Positions 29,026 through 39,049 are shown, counted from the stretch's first letter. The stretch is DNA of 64,000 nt from Flavobacteriaceae bacterium CP2B (GCA_001683825.1 LXTR01000056.1:1-64000); one strand, 5' to 3'. Numbers and translations: made by a program. The notes: generated by a model not told the origin, from the sequence alone.

Positions 29026-29547
29026 CTACCAATCTGCCAGGGAGGCGTTAAAGATATCCTGGTTGATCCGTTCAAAAATAACCTGGTGTGCCTCGTCCCG
29101 TACGGAAGACAATTGGGCGGTGGCTTCATAGTCATAAAAGAAGGAGAATCGCCTTTCAAAATCCGCGTCCTCCTTGGTTTTGTTAAAGAAACGCACGTTC
29201 ACGGCAACGCTCAGCCGGTTTTGGGCCGCCCGCTGCTGGGCCGTGGCGGTCATGGGCGATATGCGGTATTCCACAATTTCGCCTTCGTAGAGCAGGTCGC
29301 CATTGGTGCTTACCAGGTCCAGGCTGGTTTGGTTGAGGATCAGGTCTTGCAGCGAGAGCGTAAAATCCCTGTCGAGCCCTGGCTCAAATGTCGAACCGGG
29401 GCTTTGGGAGGCGTAATTCTGGAAATAGTTCACCTGGAAGGTGGTGGCCGTCCCCACGTCGCCCCCGGTAAAATTATAGGCGCCACAACCCCAAAGGGCC
29501 AGGGCGGAAATGCAACTTAGAAAAAGGTATAGTTTAAATGGTTTCAC
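29026..29547 (-). CDS. lptE: LptE-like LPS assembly lipoprotein
   Basis: 173 residues. The signal sequence ends in a lipobox at the first cysteine of ALWGCGAYNF, and GxYxFTGG directly after the Cys is characteristic of the Bacteroidota LptE family. Later segments (DRDFTLSLQDLILNQTSLDLVSTNGDLLYEGEIVEYRI) match the family. LptE plugs and assists LptD when lipopolysaccharide is inserted in the outer membrane. It lies between the sigma-54 activator and the TPR protein genes in one operon. Confidence 0.9.
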   Translation of the reverse strand: MKPFKLYLFLSCISALALWGCGAYNFTGGDVGTATTFQVNYFQNYASQSPGSTFEPGLDRDFTLSLQDLILNQTSLDLVSTNGDLLYEGEIVEYRISPMTATAQQRAAQNRLSVAVNVRFFNKTKEDADFERRFSFFYDYEATAQLSSVRDEAHQVIFERINQDIFNASLADW

Positions 29548-29574
29548 AAGAAATCGCTTCGGTTCATACTGCCT

Positions 29575-30840
29575 TTAAAGATCGTACTGTTTTATCTTCC
29601 GGTAGAGCGTACGTTCGGAAATGCCCAATTCAGTAGCCGCTGCCTTACGCTTGCCCCGGTTGCGTTCCAGGGACTTTTTGATGAGTTCAATTTCCTTTTC
29701 CTGTAAAGATAGGGTTTCTTCCTCTTGTATTTCCTCCGCAAAATGGTACTTGTCTTCCTGTGGTGCTACCAGCGGTTTTTCACTCCGGTGTTCCGGCAGT
29801 GGCAGGACTTCCAGGGCCTGGCTTTCCTCTTCTTCGACTTCTTCCCCGTTATCTCCGTAGATTTTTCTGATGAGGGATTGGTTTTCTTCCTGCACCTTGT
29901 CCGTGTCACTGCTTTTTAGTAGCTCCAGGGTCAGTTTTTTGAGGTCGTTGAGGTCGCTCTTCATATCAAACAACACCTTGTAGAGGATCTCGCGTTCATT
30001 GCTGAAATCCCCTTCTTTGGTCCGGGTGCCCACGATGGCGGGGAGGTTAGAATCGCTCGCATTGGGGAGGTATTCGTTGAGTTTTTCCAGGCCGATATTC
30101 CTGCTCTCCTCGAGTACCGAGATCTGTTCGGCCACGTTCCTCAACTGGCGGATATTGCCGGGCCAGCGGTATTTCTTAAGGAGTTGTATGGCGTCATCCT
30201 CCAGCCGGATGGTCGGCATTTTGTATTTATGTGCGAAGTCGGAGGCAAATTTTCGGAAGAGGAGGTGGATGTCTTCCTGTCGCTGCCTGAGCGGGGGAAG
30301 GTGTATTTCTACGGTGCTGAGCCGGTAATACAGGTCCTCCCGGAATTTTCCCTTCTTGATGGACTCCATCATGTTGATGTTGGTGGCCGCCACGATGCGC
30401 ACATTGGTTTTCTGGACCTGTGAAGACCCAACCTTGAGGAATTCGCCATTTTCGAGCACCCGTAGCAGGCGTACCTGTGTGGGCAATGGCAACTCTCCCA
30501 CTTCGTCCAGGAAAATGGTGCCCCCGTCGGCCACTTCAAAATACCCCCTTCGGGTCTGGGTAGCCCCTGTGAAGGATCCTTTTTCATGTCCGAACAATTC
30601 GCTGTCTATGGTGCCTTCCGGGATGGCCCCGCAGTTGACGGCGATATATTTGGCGTGTTTGCGGTGCGAGAGGGAGTGGATGATCTTGGGGATGGCTTCC
30701 TTGCCCACCCCACTTTCGCCCGTGACCAGGACCGATATGTCGGTAGGGGCCACCTGAATGGCTTTTTCCAGGGCGCGATTGAGCATGACATCATTTCCGA
30801 TGATCTCGAATCGCTGCTTTATGGCTTGTACGGATTCCAT
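29575..30840 (-). CDS. Sigma-54-dependent transcriptional activator without receiver domain
   Basis: 421 residues. The AAA+ domain begins almost at the N-terminus: Walker A GESGVGKE (41-48), the sigma-54 contact loop GSFTGA (88-93; the usual form is GAFTGA), Walker B FLDEVGEL, and the arginine-finger region FREDLYYRLSTVEIHLPPLRQR. A Fis-type helix-turn-helix ends the protein (AAATELGISERTLYRKIKQYDL region). No receiver, PAS or GAF sensor domain is present, so control must come from expression level or a partner protein. It is encoded between miaB and lptE, an arrangement I recall as common in this phylum. A probable sigma-54 promoter lies nearby at groES. Confidence 0.95.
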   Translation of the reverse strand: MESVQAIKQRFEIIGNDVMLNRALEKAIQVAPTDISVLVTGESGVGKEAIPKIIHSLSHRKHAKYIAVNCGAIPEGTIDSELFGHEKGSFTGATQTRRGYFEVADGGTIFLDEVGELPLPTQVRLLRVLENGEFLKVGSSQVQKTNVRIVAATNINMMESIKKGKFREDLYYRLSTVEIHLPPLRQRQEDIHLLFRKFASDFAHKYKMPTIRLEDDAIQLLKKYRWPGNIRQLRNVAEQISVLEESRNIGLEKLNEYLPNASDSNLPAIVGTRTKEGDFSNEREILYKVLFDMKSDLNDLKKLTLELLKSSDTDKVQEENQSLIRKIYGDNGEEVEEEESQALEVLPLPEHRSEKPLVAPQEDKYHFAEEIQEEETLSLQEKEIELIKKSLERNRGKRKAAATELGISERTLYRKIKQYDL

Positions 30841-30885
30841 GTATACAATGCTGTTTACCGGGGGCCTTGGGCTCCTTTTGTTGGG

Positions 30886-32322
30886 TTAAGCGTACCCCAC
30901 GGCCTCACCGATCAGGGTAGCCGAGGTACATTCTTTGATGGCAACGTTCACAAATTCCCCTACTTTATAATGGGCTTTCGGGAAAACCACCACGGTGTTC
31001 TGGGAGTTGCGACCCATCCAATGGGCATCCGATTTTTTGGAATTCCCCTCTATCAGCACTTCTTCCACCTTTCCCAGGTGTTCCCGGGTCCTCGTTAGCC
31101 CGTGTTGCTGTTGTAGCTCAATGATCTCCCGCAACCGTCTTTTCTTGGTTGCTTCCGGAACGTCATCTTCCAGTTTCCTGGCGGCCAGCGTACCCGGGCG
31201 CTCAGAGTAGGCGAACATAAAGCCGAAATCGTATTTCACATACTCCATTAGCGAAAGTGTCTCCTGGTGGTCTGCCTCGGTTTCGGTGGGGAAGCCCGCG
31301 ATCATGTCCTGGCTGATGGCACAATCGGGGATAATTTCCCGGATCCTGTCTATCAGCCGCATATATTCTTCCCGCGTATGTTGGCGGTTCATGGCCGCAA
31401 GGATCCGGTTGCTGCCACTCTGTACAGGCAGGTGGATATACTTGCAGATATTGTGGTAGTGCGCCATGGTTTCAATGACGTCTATGGTCATGTCCTGGGG
31501 GTTGGAGGTAGAGAATCGGATGCGCATACCCGGTTGGGCTTCCGCTACCTTTGCCAGCAAGCCCGCAAAATTGACGGCGGTGGCCTTCTGCATGCCGGAT
31601 GCCTGCTCAAAGTCTTTTTTGAGTCCGCCCCCATACCAGAGGTAGCTGTCCACATTCTGGCCCAGCAGGGTCACCTCCCGGTACCCTTTCTCCCATAGGT
31701 CATTGACTTCCCCCAGGATGGATTGCGGGTCGCGGCTCCGCTCCCTTCCCCTGGTAAAGGGGACCACACAAAACGTACACATGTTGTCGCAACCCCGGGT
31801 AATGGAGACAAAGGCCGTTACCCCGTTGGAATCCAGGCGTACGGGTGCGATATCACCATAGGTTTCCTCCTTTGACAGGATTACATTGACGGCATTGCGG
31901 CCTTCCGCTACTTCCCGTACCAGGTTGGGGAGGTCTTTGTAGGCATCGGGGCCCACGACCATATCCACGATCTTTTCCTCTTCCAGCAACTGGCTTTTCA
32001 GCCGTTCGGCCATACAGCCCAGTACCCCGACCTTGAGGCCGGGCCGGTTCTTCTTCACGGCATTGAACTTTTCCAGCCGTTTGCGGACCGTGAGCTCCGC
32101 TTTTTCGCGAATGGAACAGGTATTGACAAGGATGAGGTCTGCCTCCTCCATCCGGGTGGTTGTATTAAACCCCTCCCCGGTCAGGATGGATGCCACGATC
32201 TCACTGTCCGAAAAATTCATCTGGCAGCCGTAACTTTCGATGTACAGCTTTCGGGAATTCTGTTCGCTGTTCTCAAGCAGCAATGCCTTCCCCTGCACCG
32301 ATTCATCAATCACTTTCTCCAT
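30886..32322 (-). CDS. miaB: tRNA-2-methylthio-N6-dimethylallyladenosine synthase MiaB
   Basis: 478 residues. A radical-SAM methylthiotransferase that adds the 2-methylthio group to i6A37 in tRNA. Seen: the N-terminal UPF0004 domain with cluster cysteines in [20 protein letters not shown] and LGCMAERL; the radical SAM motif [16 protein letters not shown]; and a C-terminal TRAM domain ([13 protein letters not shown] onward). It heads the miaB-activator-lptE-TPR-secG operon on the minus strand. Confidence 0.97.
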   Translation of the reverse strand: MEKVIDESVQGKALLLENSEQNSRKLYIESYGCQMNFSDSEIVASILTGEGFNTTTRMEEADLILVNTCSIREKAELTVRKRLEKFNAVKKNRPGLKVGVLGCMAERLKSQLLEEEKIVDMVVGPDAYKDLPNLVREVAEGRNAVNVILSKEETYGDIAPVRLDSNGVTAFVSITRGCDNMCTFCVVPFTRGRERSRDPQSILGEVNDLWEKGYREVTLLGQNVDSYLWYGGGLKKDFEQASGMQKATAVNFAGLLAKVAEAQPGMRIRFSTSNPQDMTIDVIETMAHYHNICKYIHLPVQSGSNRILAAMNRQHTREEYMRLIDRIREIIPDCAISQDMIAGFPTETEADHQETLSLMEYVKYDFGFMFAYSERPGTLAARKLEDDVPEATKKRRLREIIELQQQHGLTRTREHLGKVEEVLIEGNSKKSDAHWMGRNSQNTVVVFPKAHYKVGEFVNVAIKECTSATLIGEAVGYA

Positions 32323-32357
32323 AAATTGCTCGTGTTTTCGCCTGTATTAAGAGGAGG

Positions 32358-32365
32358 CAAAGATA
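32358..32365 (-). promoter_or_regulatory. -7 promoter element of the miaB operon
   Basis: TATCTTTG on the minus strand matches TAnnTTTG, 35 bases before the miaB ATG. Confidence 0.55.
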
Positions 32366-32480
32366 CTACTAAATACCCGCTTATGACAATATGACAGTTA
32401 ATAATTTAATAAAAAACACGCAACGCCTGCCCGTTTCCCTTATCTTACTTTTAACCCGACACCCCTAAATTTCCTGCCGT

Positions 32481-33728
32481 ATGAAAAAGTTTGCTGCCCC
32501 CTTGCTTTTTATCGCCGTCTTTTGCCTGATCTCCTGTGACAGCGACGATAAGGATGATGGCCTCTTTGCCGATTACCTCGTGGCCAGGCCCATCACCATG
32601 ACCAGGGCAGAATTTGCCAACAGCGTGGCCATTGTGCCCCCCCGGCCCCTGGAGTCGTCCGGGAAGATCTACGCTTACCGGGATTTTATCTTTGTCAACG
32701 ACAAGCACAAAGGGGTACACCTAATAGACAATTCAGACCCATCGGCCCCGCAAAAGCGCGCTTTTATCAAAATCGCGGGCAATGTGGATATCTCCGTTAA
32801 AGGCGACTACCTCTATGCCGACAGTTTAAGCGACCTGATCGTGTTGGATATTTCCGACCTGGATAATATCAGGGTGGTCAACCGCCTTTACGATGTATTG
32901 AACGACCCTGTGGTGTGGCCCGCCGAAGCCGATTTTTTCGAATACGGGGAGATCGATTATGAGAACGAGGTCCTTTTGGGATGGGAACTGGTCACCGAAA
33001 GAAGGCTGATCGCCGAAACTCCGGTATGGAGGGACGATGTCGCCTTTGCTGAAATGGCAGCCGATGCCAATGCCCGTATCGGGCAGGGGGGTTCCCTCGC
33101 ACGGTTCAAAATCGTGGAGGACTTCCTCTATGCGGTCGACAGCCATTTTATCAACATCTTTGATATCAGCGACCTCGGGAATCCCCTGGCACAGGAGGAT
33201 GTGTACGCGGGTTTTGATATAGAAACCATTTTCAGCCAGGGCAATTACCTCTTCCTTGGCAGTATGCGCGGCATGTATATCTATGAGGTTTCCGACCCGG
33301 CCCGGCCCGGGTTTATCTCGGAATTCCAGCACGGGACTGCCTGCGACCCGGTGGTGGTAGACGGTGACTATGCCTATGTAACCCTCAGGGGCGGGAACGA
33401 TTGCGGTGCTACCGAAAGCGGCCTGTTTATCATCGACATCCGTTCTATAGCCAACCCCGTGTTGGCCGCGTCCTATCCCATGGATGAGCCTTACGGCCTG
33501 GGGATAAAGGGCGACCAGTTATTTGTCTGTGACGGCGCTTCGGGCCTTAAAGTGTACGATAAGAGCAGTATGGAGAACCTGGTGCCCTTGCAGCATCTGG
33601 AAGGAATGGTCACCTATGATGTGATTCCCCTGGATGAAACCCTGGTCCTGATCGCCGATGGAAGCCTCCATCAGTACGCCTACCAGCCAGACGAAATCCA
33701 GTGGGTAAGTACCCTGCAACTCCATTAA
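32481..33728 (+). CDS. LVIVD-repeat beta-propeller lipoprotein
   Basis: 415 residues. The signal MKKFAAPLLFIAVFCLISC ends in a lipobox (Cys19) followed by DSDDKDDG, an acidic stretch often found on surface-exposed flavobacterial lipoproteins. The body contains several LVIVD-type units, each with a pattern like 'D-ISD-..-P'; clear copies are VLDISDLDNIRVV, IFDISDLGNPLAQ, IYEVSDPARPGFI and IIDIRSIANPVLAA. Such repeats form a beta-propeller on the cell surface. No enzymatic motif is seen and the function is unknown. A hairpin terminator follows. Confidence 0.85.
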   Translation: MKKFAAPLLFIAVFCLISCDSDDKDDGLFADYLVARPITMTRAEFANSVAIVPPRPLESSGKIYAYRDFIFVNDKHKGVHLIDNSDPSAPQKRAFIKIAGNVDISVKGDYLYADSLSDLIVLDISDLDNIRVVNRLYDVLNDPVVWPAEADFFEYGEIDYENEVLLGWELVTERRLIAETPVWRDDVAFAEMAADANARIGQGGSLARFKIVEDFLYAVDSHFINIFDISDLGNPLAQEDVYAGFDIETIFSQGNYLFLGSMRGMYIYEVSDPARPGFISEFQHGTACDPVVVDGDYAYVTLRGGNDCGATESGLFIIDIRSIANPVLAASYPMDEPYGLGIKGDQLFVCDGASGLKVYDKSSMENLVPLQHLEGMVTYDVIPLDETLVLIADGSLHQYAYQPDEIQWVSTLQLH

Positions 33729-33751
33729 CTCCTCACTTAAAATAACTTAGG

Positions 33752-33779
33752 GCTTCTGCCTGGTTCGGAAGCTTTTTTT
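33752..33779 (+). terminator. Terminator after the LVIVD gene
   Basis: GCTTC (33752-33756) pairs with GAAGC (33768-33772), followed by seven Ts. The stem is short, so strength is uncertain. Confidence 0.6.
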
Positions 33780-33822
33780 GTGCCTGCCGGCCGCAATACA
33801 ACCCGAAATAAAAAAATTGCCA

Positions 33823-33830
33823 TACTTTTG
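33823..33830 (+). promoter_or_regulatory. -7 promoter element of topA
   Basis: TACTTTTG matches TAnnTTTG and ends 19 bases before the topA ATG at 33850. Confidence 0.6.
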
Positions 33831-33849
33831 TGACTTCAAAAACGATTGC

Positions 33850-36330
33850 ATGGCAAAGAATCTGGTCATAGTAGAGTCGCCCGCCAAGGCCAAGACCATA
33901 GAGAAATTTTTGGGGAAGGATTATAAGGTGGAATCCAGTTTTGGCCACATTGCAGACCTCCCCTCCAAGGAGTTGGGGGTGGATGTGGAGAACGATTTCC
34001 AACCTAAATATATCGTAGACAAGGAGAAGAAGAGCCTGGTAAAAAAGCTAAAGGACCTCGCGCAAAAGGCCGATACCATCTGGCTTGCCAGTGATGAGGA
34101 CCGCGAGGGGGAGGCCATTTCGTGGCATTTGGCGGAAACGCTCGACCTGGATAAGTCAAAGACCAGGCGCATCGTATTTAACTCCATCACCAAATCGGCT
34201 ATACAAACGGCTATAGAGAACCCCAGGGATATCAACTACGACCTGGTAAATGCCCAGCAGGCACGCCGGGTACTGGACCGGCTCGTGGGCTACGAGTTGT
34301 CTCCCGTTCTCTGGAAGAAGATTAAACCAGGCCTGTCTGCCGGGCGGGTACAGTCTGTAGCGGTACGCCTGATCGTGGAGCGGGAACGCGAGATTGAGGC
34401 CTTTGCACCCACCGCCTCCTTTAAACTGGTCGCCGAATTTAAAACAGCGGGCGGTGAGGTCTTTACGGCCAGGCTGAACCAGACGTTTGCCAGTAAGGCA
34501 GACGCGGAGGCCTTCCTGAAAAAGAATATCGGGGCGTCCTTTTCGGTGGCGAGCCTCGACAAGAAACCGGCGAAAAAATCGCCATCGGCCCCCTTTACCA
34601 CCTCGACCCTGCAACAGGAGGCTGCCCGAAAACTCTATTTCTCCGTCTCCAGGACCATGCAGGTGGCCCAGCGGCTGTACGAAGCGGGGCTCATCACCTA
34701 TATGCGGACCGACAGTGTGAACCTATCCAAGGAAGCCATCATGGCGGCCAAGGAGGCCATCATCGAAAATTACGGGGAGCGCTACAGCAAGGTTCGCAAT
34801 TTTAAGGGCAAGAGCAAAGGGGCCCAGGAAGCCCACGAAGCCATTCGCCCAACCGACATGAAAGACCAGTCGCCTTCCCTGGAAAGGGACCAGGCCAGGC
34901 TCTATGAACTGATCTGGATGCGGACACTGGCGTCTCAGATGAGTGACGCCGAACTTGAACGCACCAATGTCAGGATAAAGTCTGACGGGCATTCGGAGGA
35001 GTTCACGGCCAACGGAGAGGTCATCAAATTCGACGGGTTCCTCAAGGTTTATATGGAAGGCAAGGATGAGGAAGACCTATCGGAAGAGCAGGATGGAATG
35101 CTGCCTGCGTTAAAGAAAGGTGAGCCACTTGCCAATACCTACATACTGGCCACCCAGCGCTTTACCAGGGCACCCTACCGCTATACAGAGGCTACCCTGG
35201 TTAAAAAGCTGGAAGAACTGGGCATCGGAAGGCCCTCTACCTACGCCCCTACCATTTCCACCATACAGAACCGGGGGTACGTGGAAAAAGGTTCTGTGGA
35301 AGGGACCGAAAGAAAATATACCCAGCTTCAGCTGCGCAGGGATGCCATTACCGCAAAAGAATTGACGGAAACCGTGGGTTCAGACAAGGGGAAACTGGTC
35401 CCAACCGATATCGGGATGGTTGTCAACGATTTCCTGGTCAACCATTTCGCCACCATCCTGGATTATAATTTTACCGCCAAGGTAGAGAAGGATTTTGACG
35501 AGATCGCCTCGGGCGATGAAGACTGGCAAAAGGTGATGCGCGACTTTTACAAGGACTTCCACCCCAATGTGCAGGATGTGGAGGAGAACGCCGACCGTGC
35601 CAGCGGGGAGCGGGTGTTGGGGACCGACCCCAAGACCGGACGGCAGGTGGCTGTGCGTCTGGGCCGTTTTGGCCCCATGGTGCAGATAGGCACCGTAGAA
35701 GAGGAAGAGAAGCCCCTCTTCGCCAGTTTGCTGCCCGACCAGTCCATATCTACCATTACCTATGAGGAGGCCATGGACCTGTTTAAACTGCCCAGGAAAT
35801 TGGGCAGCTATAAAGGAGAGGAAGTAGAGGCCAACGTAGGCCGGTACGGCCCCTATGTGCGATTCGGCAAGAAGTTCGTTTCTCTGGGTGCAGGCGAAAG
35901 CGCTTTTGATGTCGATCTGGAACGCGCCCTGGAACTCATCAAGGAAAAGGAGAAGGCCGATGCCCCCATAGCCTCATACCAGGGGAAAGATGTCACCAAG
36001 GGCAAGGGTCGATTTGGCCCGTTCATCAAGTGGGACAATATGTTCATCAATGTCGGTAAGAAATACGATTTTGACCACCTTTCGGAGGAAGACATCGCAG
36101 AGCTGATCGAAGCCAAGAAAAAGAAGGAAGCGGAGAAGGTGGTGCGTGAATGGAGTGAAGAAGGGATACGCATTGAAAAGGCCCGTTGGGGCAGGCATGC
36201 CATTATCAAAGGAAGGACCAAGGTAGAATTGCCCAAGGAGGTAGCCCCTGACAAACTCTCCCTACAGGAGGTACAGGCCCTTCTAGAGAAAAAGAAACCC
36301 AAGAAAAAAACCAGGAAAACCAAAGGCTGA
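33850..36330 (+). CDS. topA: DNA topoisomerase I, type IA
   Basis: 826 residues. It relaxes negative supercoils by cutting one strand through a tyrosine. Seen: the Toprim domain (LVIVESPAKAKTIEKFLG and SDEDREGEAISWH with the metal acidic residues), the GRVQSVAVRLIVERE segment, the active-site Tyr in LITYMRTDSVNLS, and EELGIGRPSTYAPTIS. In place of zinc ribbons the C-terminal third has repeated GRFGPMVQIG / GRYGPYVRFG / GRFGPFIKW units and a lysine-rich tail, the form common in this phylum. The ATG at 33850 is supported by the conserved N-terminus and by the promoter element; an earlier in-frame start is not needed. Confidence 0.97.
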   Translation: MAKNLVIVESPAKAKTIEKFLGKDYKVESSFGHIADLPSKELGVDVENDFQPKYIVDKEKKSLVKKLKDLAQKADTIWLASDEDREGEAISWHLAETLDLDKSKTRRIVFNSITKSAIQTAIENPRDINYDLVNAQQARRVLDRLVGYELSPVLWKKIKPGLSAGRVQSVAVRLIVEREREIEAFAPTASFKLVAEFKTAGGEVFTARLNQTFASKADAEAFLKKNIGASFSVASLDKKPAKKSPSAPFTTSTLQQEAARKLYFSVSRTMQVAQRLYEAGLITYMRTDSVNLSKEAIMAAKEAIIENYGERYSKVRNFKGKSKGAQEAHEAIRPTDMKDQSPSLERDQARLYELIWMRTLASQMSDAELERTNVRIKSDGHSEEFTANGEVIKFDGFLKVYMEGKDEEDLSEEQDGMLPALKKGEPLANTYILATQRFTRAPYRYTEATLVKKLEELGIGRPSTYAPTISTIQNRGYVEKGSVEGTERKYTQLQLRRDAITAKELTETVGSDKGKLVPTDIGMVVNDFLVNHFATILDYNFTAKVEKDFDEIASGDEDWQKVMRDFYKDFHPNVQDVEENADRASGERVLGTDPKTGRQVAVRLGRFGPMVQIGTVEEEEKPLFASLLPDQSISTITYEEAMDLFKLPRKLGSYKGEEVEANVGRYGPYVRFGKKFVSLGAGESAFDVDLERALELIKEKEKADAPIASYQGKDVTKGKGRFGPFIKWDNMFINVGKKYDFDHLSEEDIAELIEAKKKKEAEKVVREWSEEGIRIEKARWGRHAIIKGRTKVELPKEVAPDKLSLQEVQALLEKKKPKKKTRKTKG

Positions 36331-36339
36331 TCCCGTGCT

Positions 36340-37497
36340 ATGGCATTCGATTTTTTAGTTCCCGTAAGCACCAAGGTGCTGGCACATTGCGAGTTGCTTC
36401 CGCCCCAGGCGCTTGGGAAGAATGTTTTTATGCATACCGAAAGGGAGGGGTTGCCCGTCCTGGCCAATGCCTCTTTTGCCATCATCGGGGTCAATGAATC
36501 CAGGAATGCCTTTGAAAAAAAGCCCGAGCCCCTGGATATTTCCCAGATACGAATAGCGCTTTACCGCCTGATGATGGGGAACTGGAACGCCACCATCGTG
36601 GACCTGGGCGATATCAACGAAGGGGAAACGGTAGAGGACACCTATTTTGTAGTCAAGGAAATCGTGGCCGGGTTGCTGGAAGAAAATGTGATCCCGATTA
36701 TCATCGGGGGCACCCAGGACATCACCTACGCTAGCTACCGCGCCTTTGACGGGATCAAAGACATGGTGAACCTGGTCTCTGTGGACAGCCGCTTTGATTT
36801 TGGGGCAGATGAGGAACTGATCTCTTCCCACTCCTATATGAGCCGTATCATCACGGACAAGCCCAACAACCTCTTTAATTTTTCCAACCTGGGTTACCAG
36901 AGTTACTTTAATGCCCAGGAAGAAATAGACCTGATGGAGCGCCTTTTCTTTGATGCTTACAGGTTGGGGGAGATTACCTCAGACATTACCCTCGTAGAAC
37001 CCCTGCTGCGCAATGCCAACATCCTCAGCATGGATGCCCGGGCCATCAAGGCGAGCGAGGTGGGATTTGCATCCGGCTTCTCCCCCAACGGGTTCGACGG
37101 GCGCGAAATCTGCGCTATTGCCCGGTATGCGGGCATAAGCGATAAGTTGTCGGTCTTTGGTATTTACGAATGTGAAAACCACCCCCAGGCCTTTCAACTG
37201 ATGGCACAAATTATATGGTACTTCATGGAGGGGTTCAATTTCAGGGTGTCGGAAGCCCCGTCGGCCAAAAACGAAGACTTCAGCAAATTCATCGTACCCT
37301 CCGAAACAGAACAGTTGGTCTTCTTTAAAAGCCACATCACCGAAAGATGGTGGGTAGAGGTTCCATCCATCCTTACTTCGCATACTAAATCCAATTCACC
37401 TGCGTTATTACCTTGCACTGAACAGGACTACCTTGACGCTTGCGATCAAATCATTCCCGAACGGTGGTATAAAGCCTATAAGAAAGGTTTTAACTGA
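36340..37497 (+). CDS. Arginase/formimidoylglutamase-fold protein with altered metal site
   Basis: 385 residues of the ureohydrolase fold, starting nine bases after topA. Usual members bind two Mn ions through GGDHS, DxHxD and SxDxD motifs. Here the equivalents are GGTQD (residues about 126-130; His replaced by Gln), VDSRFD (His replaced by Arg) and SMDAR (second Asp replaced by Arg). Three of six ligands are therefore lost. The protein is long for the family, with extra residues at both ends. It directly precedes gldK. I infer a non-catalytic role, perhaps structural or regulatory for the gld locus; this is a hypothesis from position and residue loss. Confidence 0.8.
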   Translation: MAFDFLVPVSTKVLAHCELLPPQALGKNVFMHTEREGLPVLANASFAIIGVNESRNAFEKKPEPLDISQIRIALYRLMMGNWNATIVDLGDINEGETVEDTYFVVKEIVAGLLEENVIPIIIGGTQDITYASYRAFDGIKDMVNLVSVDSRFDFGADEELISSHSYMSRIITDKPNNLFNFSNLGYQSYFNAQEEIDLMERLFFDAYRLGEITSDITLVEPLLRNANILSMDARAIKASEVGFASGFSPNGFDGREICAIARYAGISDKLSVFGIYECENHPQAFQLMAQIIWYFMEGFNFRVSEAPSAKNEDFSKFIVPSETEQLVFFKSHITERWWVEVPSILTSHTKSNSPALLPCTEQDYLDACDQIIPERWYKAYKKGFN

Positions 37498-37616
37498 TTG
37501 AGAATAAATTTAAAGTGCAGACCATCGATTTGTACAATAAATTATTCAAAATGCAGTTTTAGTGAGTAATAAACGTCATTTCTGTTTATCGTCTAAATCG
37601 AAATTTAACCTAAAGT

Positions 37617-38972
37617 ATGAAGAAGCTATTGTTATCCTCTATAGCGTTTGTTTTTTTGCTTTCTAGTTGTGGCTCAAAAACAAAGGGAGAACTGGTAGGG
37701 GTGAAGGGTAAAAAATGGTACCCTGAGAAACCCTACGGCATGGAACTCATCCCCCGCGGCGCATTTATCATGGGTAAAAGTGAAGAGGACATGGCCAAAG
37801 TTTACAACGCGCCTACCAAGACCGTGACCGTGAGGTCATTTTATATGGACGACACCGAGATCACCAACAGCGAATACCGGCAGTTTGTGGAATGGGTGCG
37901 CGATTCCATCGTACGGACCAGGCTGGCCATCCTTGCCGATGAATTGGGCATGGGTCCCGAAGACGGGGGTATAGGAGAATATTCCTTTAAGGATGCCGAT
38001 ACCACCAAGATGTCGGTGTATGACCGCTACATGCTGGACAATTATTCCGGGATGGGGGCTACCGGCTATGAAGGCCGCGCCCTGAACCTCGACCAGGACC
38101 TGGTATGGGATACCTCGGACTATCCGGATGAATACTATACCGAAGTGATGGACTCCTTGTACATCCCCGAAGAAGAATCCTACAACGGGCAACGGATCAT
38201 AGATATTACCAAGTTAAGGTATAAATACAGCTGGATGGATATTGAGGCGGCCGCCCGCTCCAGGGAAGGCCGGCGCAAGGATTTCATCCAACACGAGGAA
38301 CTGGAGATCTATCCTGACACCACTGTGTGGATCCGGGATTTTGAATACTCCTATAACGAGCCTATGCACAACGACTATTTCTGGCATGACGCCTATAGCG
38401 ACTACCCCGTGGTTGGGGTGTCCTGGAAGCAGGCCAAGGCGTTTTGCAACTGGCGGACCAAGTTCAAGAACGACGACCAGAAAGCCCGTGGCAGGCAATT
38501 TGTCAACCAGTTCCGCCTGCCTACCGAGGCCGAATGGGAATATGCCGCCCGTGGGGGTATCGAAGGGGGAACCTACCCCTGGGGAGGGCCTTATGTGATC
38601 AGCGATACCGGTTGCTTTATGGCCAACTTTAAACCCCAAAGGGGCGATTATGCCGCCGATGCAGCCCTGTATACCGTAGAAGCCAAATCTTACGAACCCA
38701 ACGATTTTAACCTATACAATATGGCCGGCAACGTATCGGAGTGGACCAACTCCAGTTACTACCCCGGTTCCTATGGATATGCCTCCACAATGAACCCCAA
38801 TGCCGATTCGGGCAATAATGCCAGGAAGGTCATCCGGGGGGGGTCCTGGAAAGATGTTGCTTACTTCCTACAGGTGAGCACCCGGGATTACGAATATGCC
38901 GATTCGGCCAGGAGCTACATAGGATTCAGGACCGTCCAGGATTATATGGGCGAAGAAGATTCAACCCAATAA
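37617..38972 (+). CDS. gldK: Gliding motility / type IX secretion lipoprotein GldK
   Basis: 451 residues. The lipoprotein signal MKKLLLSSIAFVFLLSSCGS (Cys19) places it in the outer membrane facing the periplasm. The rest is a formylglycine-generating-enzyme-like (FGE/SUMF1) domain: MELIPRGAFIMGKSEED, SFYMDDTEITNSEYRQFVEWV, FRLPTEAEWEYAARGG and MAGNVSEWTNSSYY, then a C-terminal IRGGSWKD. GldK (PorK) with GldN forms the periplasmic ring of the type IX secretion system. It is the first gene of gldKLMN. Confidence 0.96.
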   Translation: MKKLLLSSIAFVFLLSSCGSKTKGELVGVKGKKWYPEKPYGMELIPRGAFIMGKSEEDMAKVYNAPTKTVTVRSFYMDDTEITNSEYRQFVEWVRDSIVRTRLAILADELGMGPEDGGIGEYSFKDADTTKMSVYDRYMLDNYSGMGATGYEGRALNLDQDLVWDTSDYPDEYYTEVMDSLYIPEEESYNGQRIIDITKLRYKYSWMDIEAAARSREGRRKDFIQHEELEIYPDTTVWIRDFEYSYNEPMHNDYFWHDAYSDYPVVGVSWKQAKAFCNWRTKFKNDDQKARGRQFVNQFRLPTEAEWEYAARGGIEGGTYPWGGPYVISDTGCFMANFKPQRGDYAADAALYTVEAKSYEPNDFNLYNMAGNVSEWTNSSYYPGSYGYASTMNPNADSGNNARKVIRGGSWKDVAYFLQVSTRDYEYADSARSYIGFRTVQDYMGEEDSTQ

Positions 38973-39049
38973 AAGCAGTACCTAAATTAGAACCTAAACC
39001 TTTAACCAAATACTTATTTTATCCTTAAACTTAAATTAAATTTTAAATT

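Noticed and set aside
36376-36393. TGGCAC...TTGC resembling a sigma-54 promoter
   Set aside because: The GG to GC distance is twelve, not ten, and it lies inside the arginase-like coding region.
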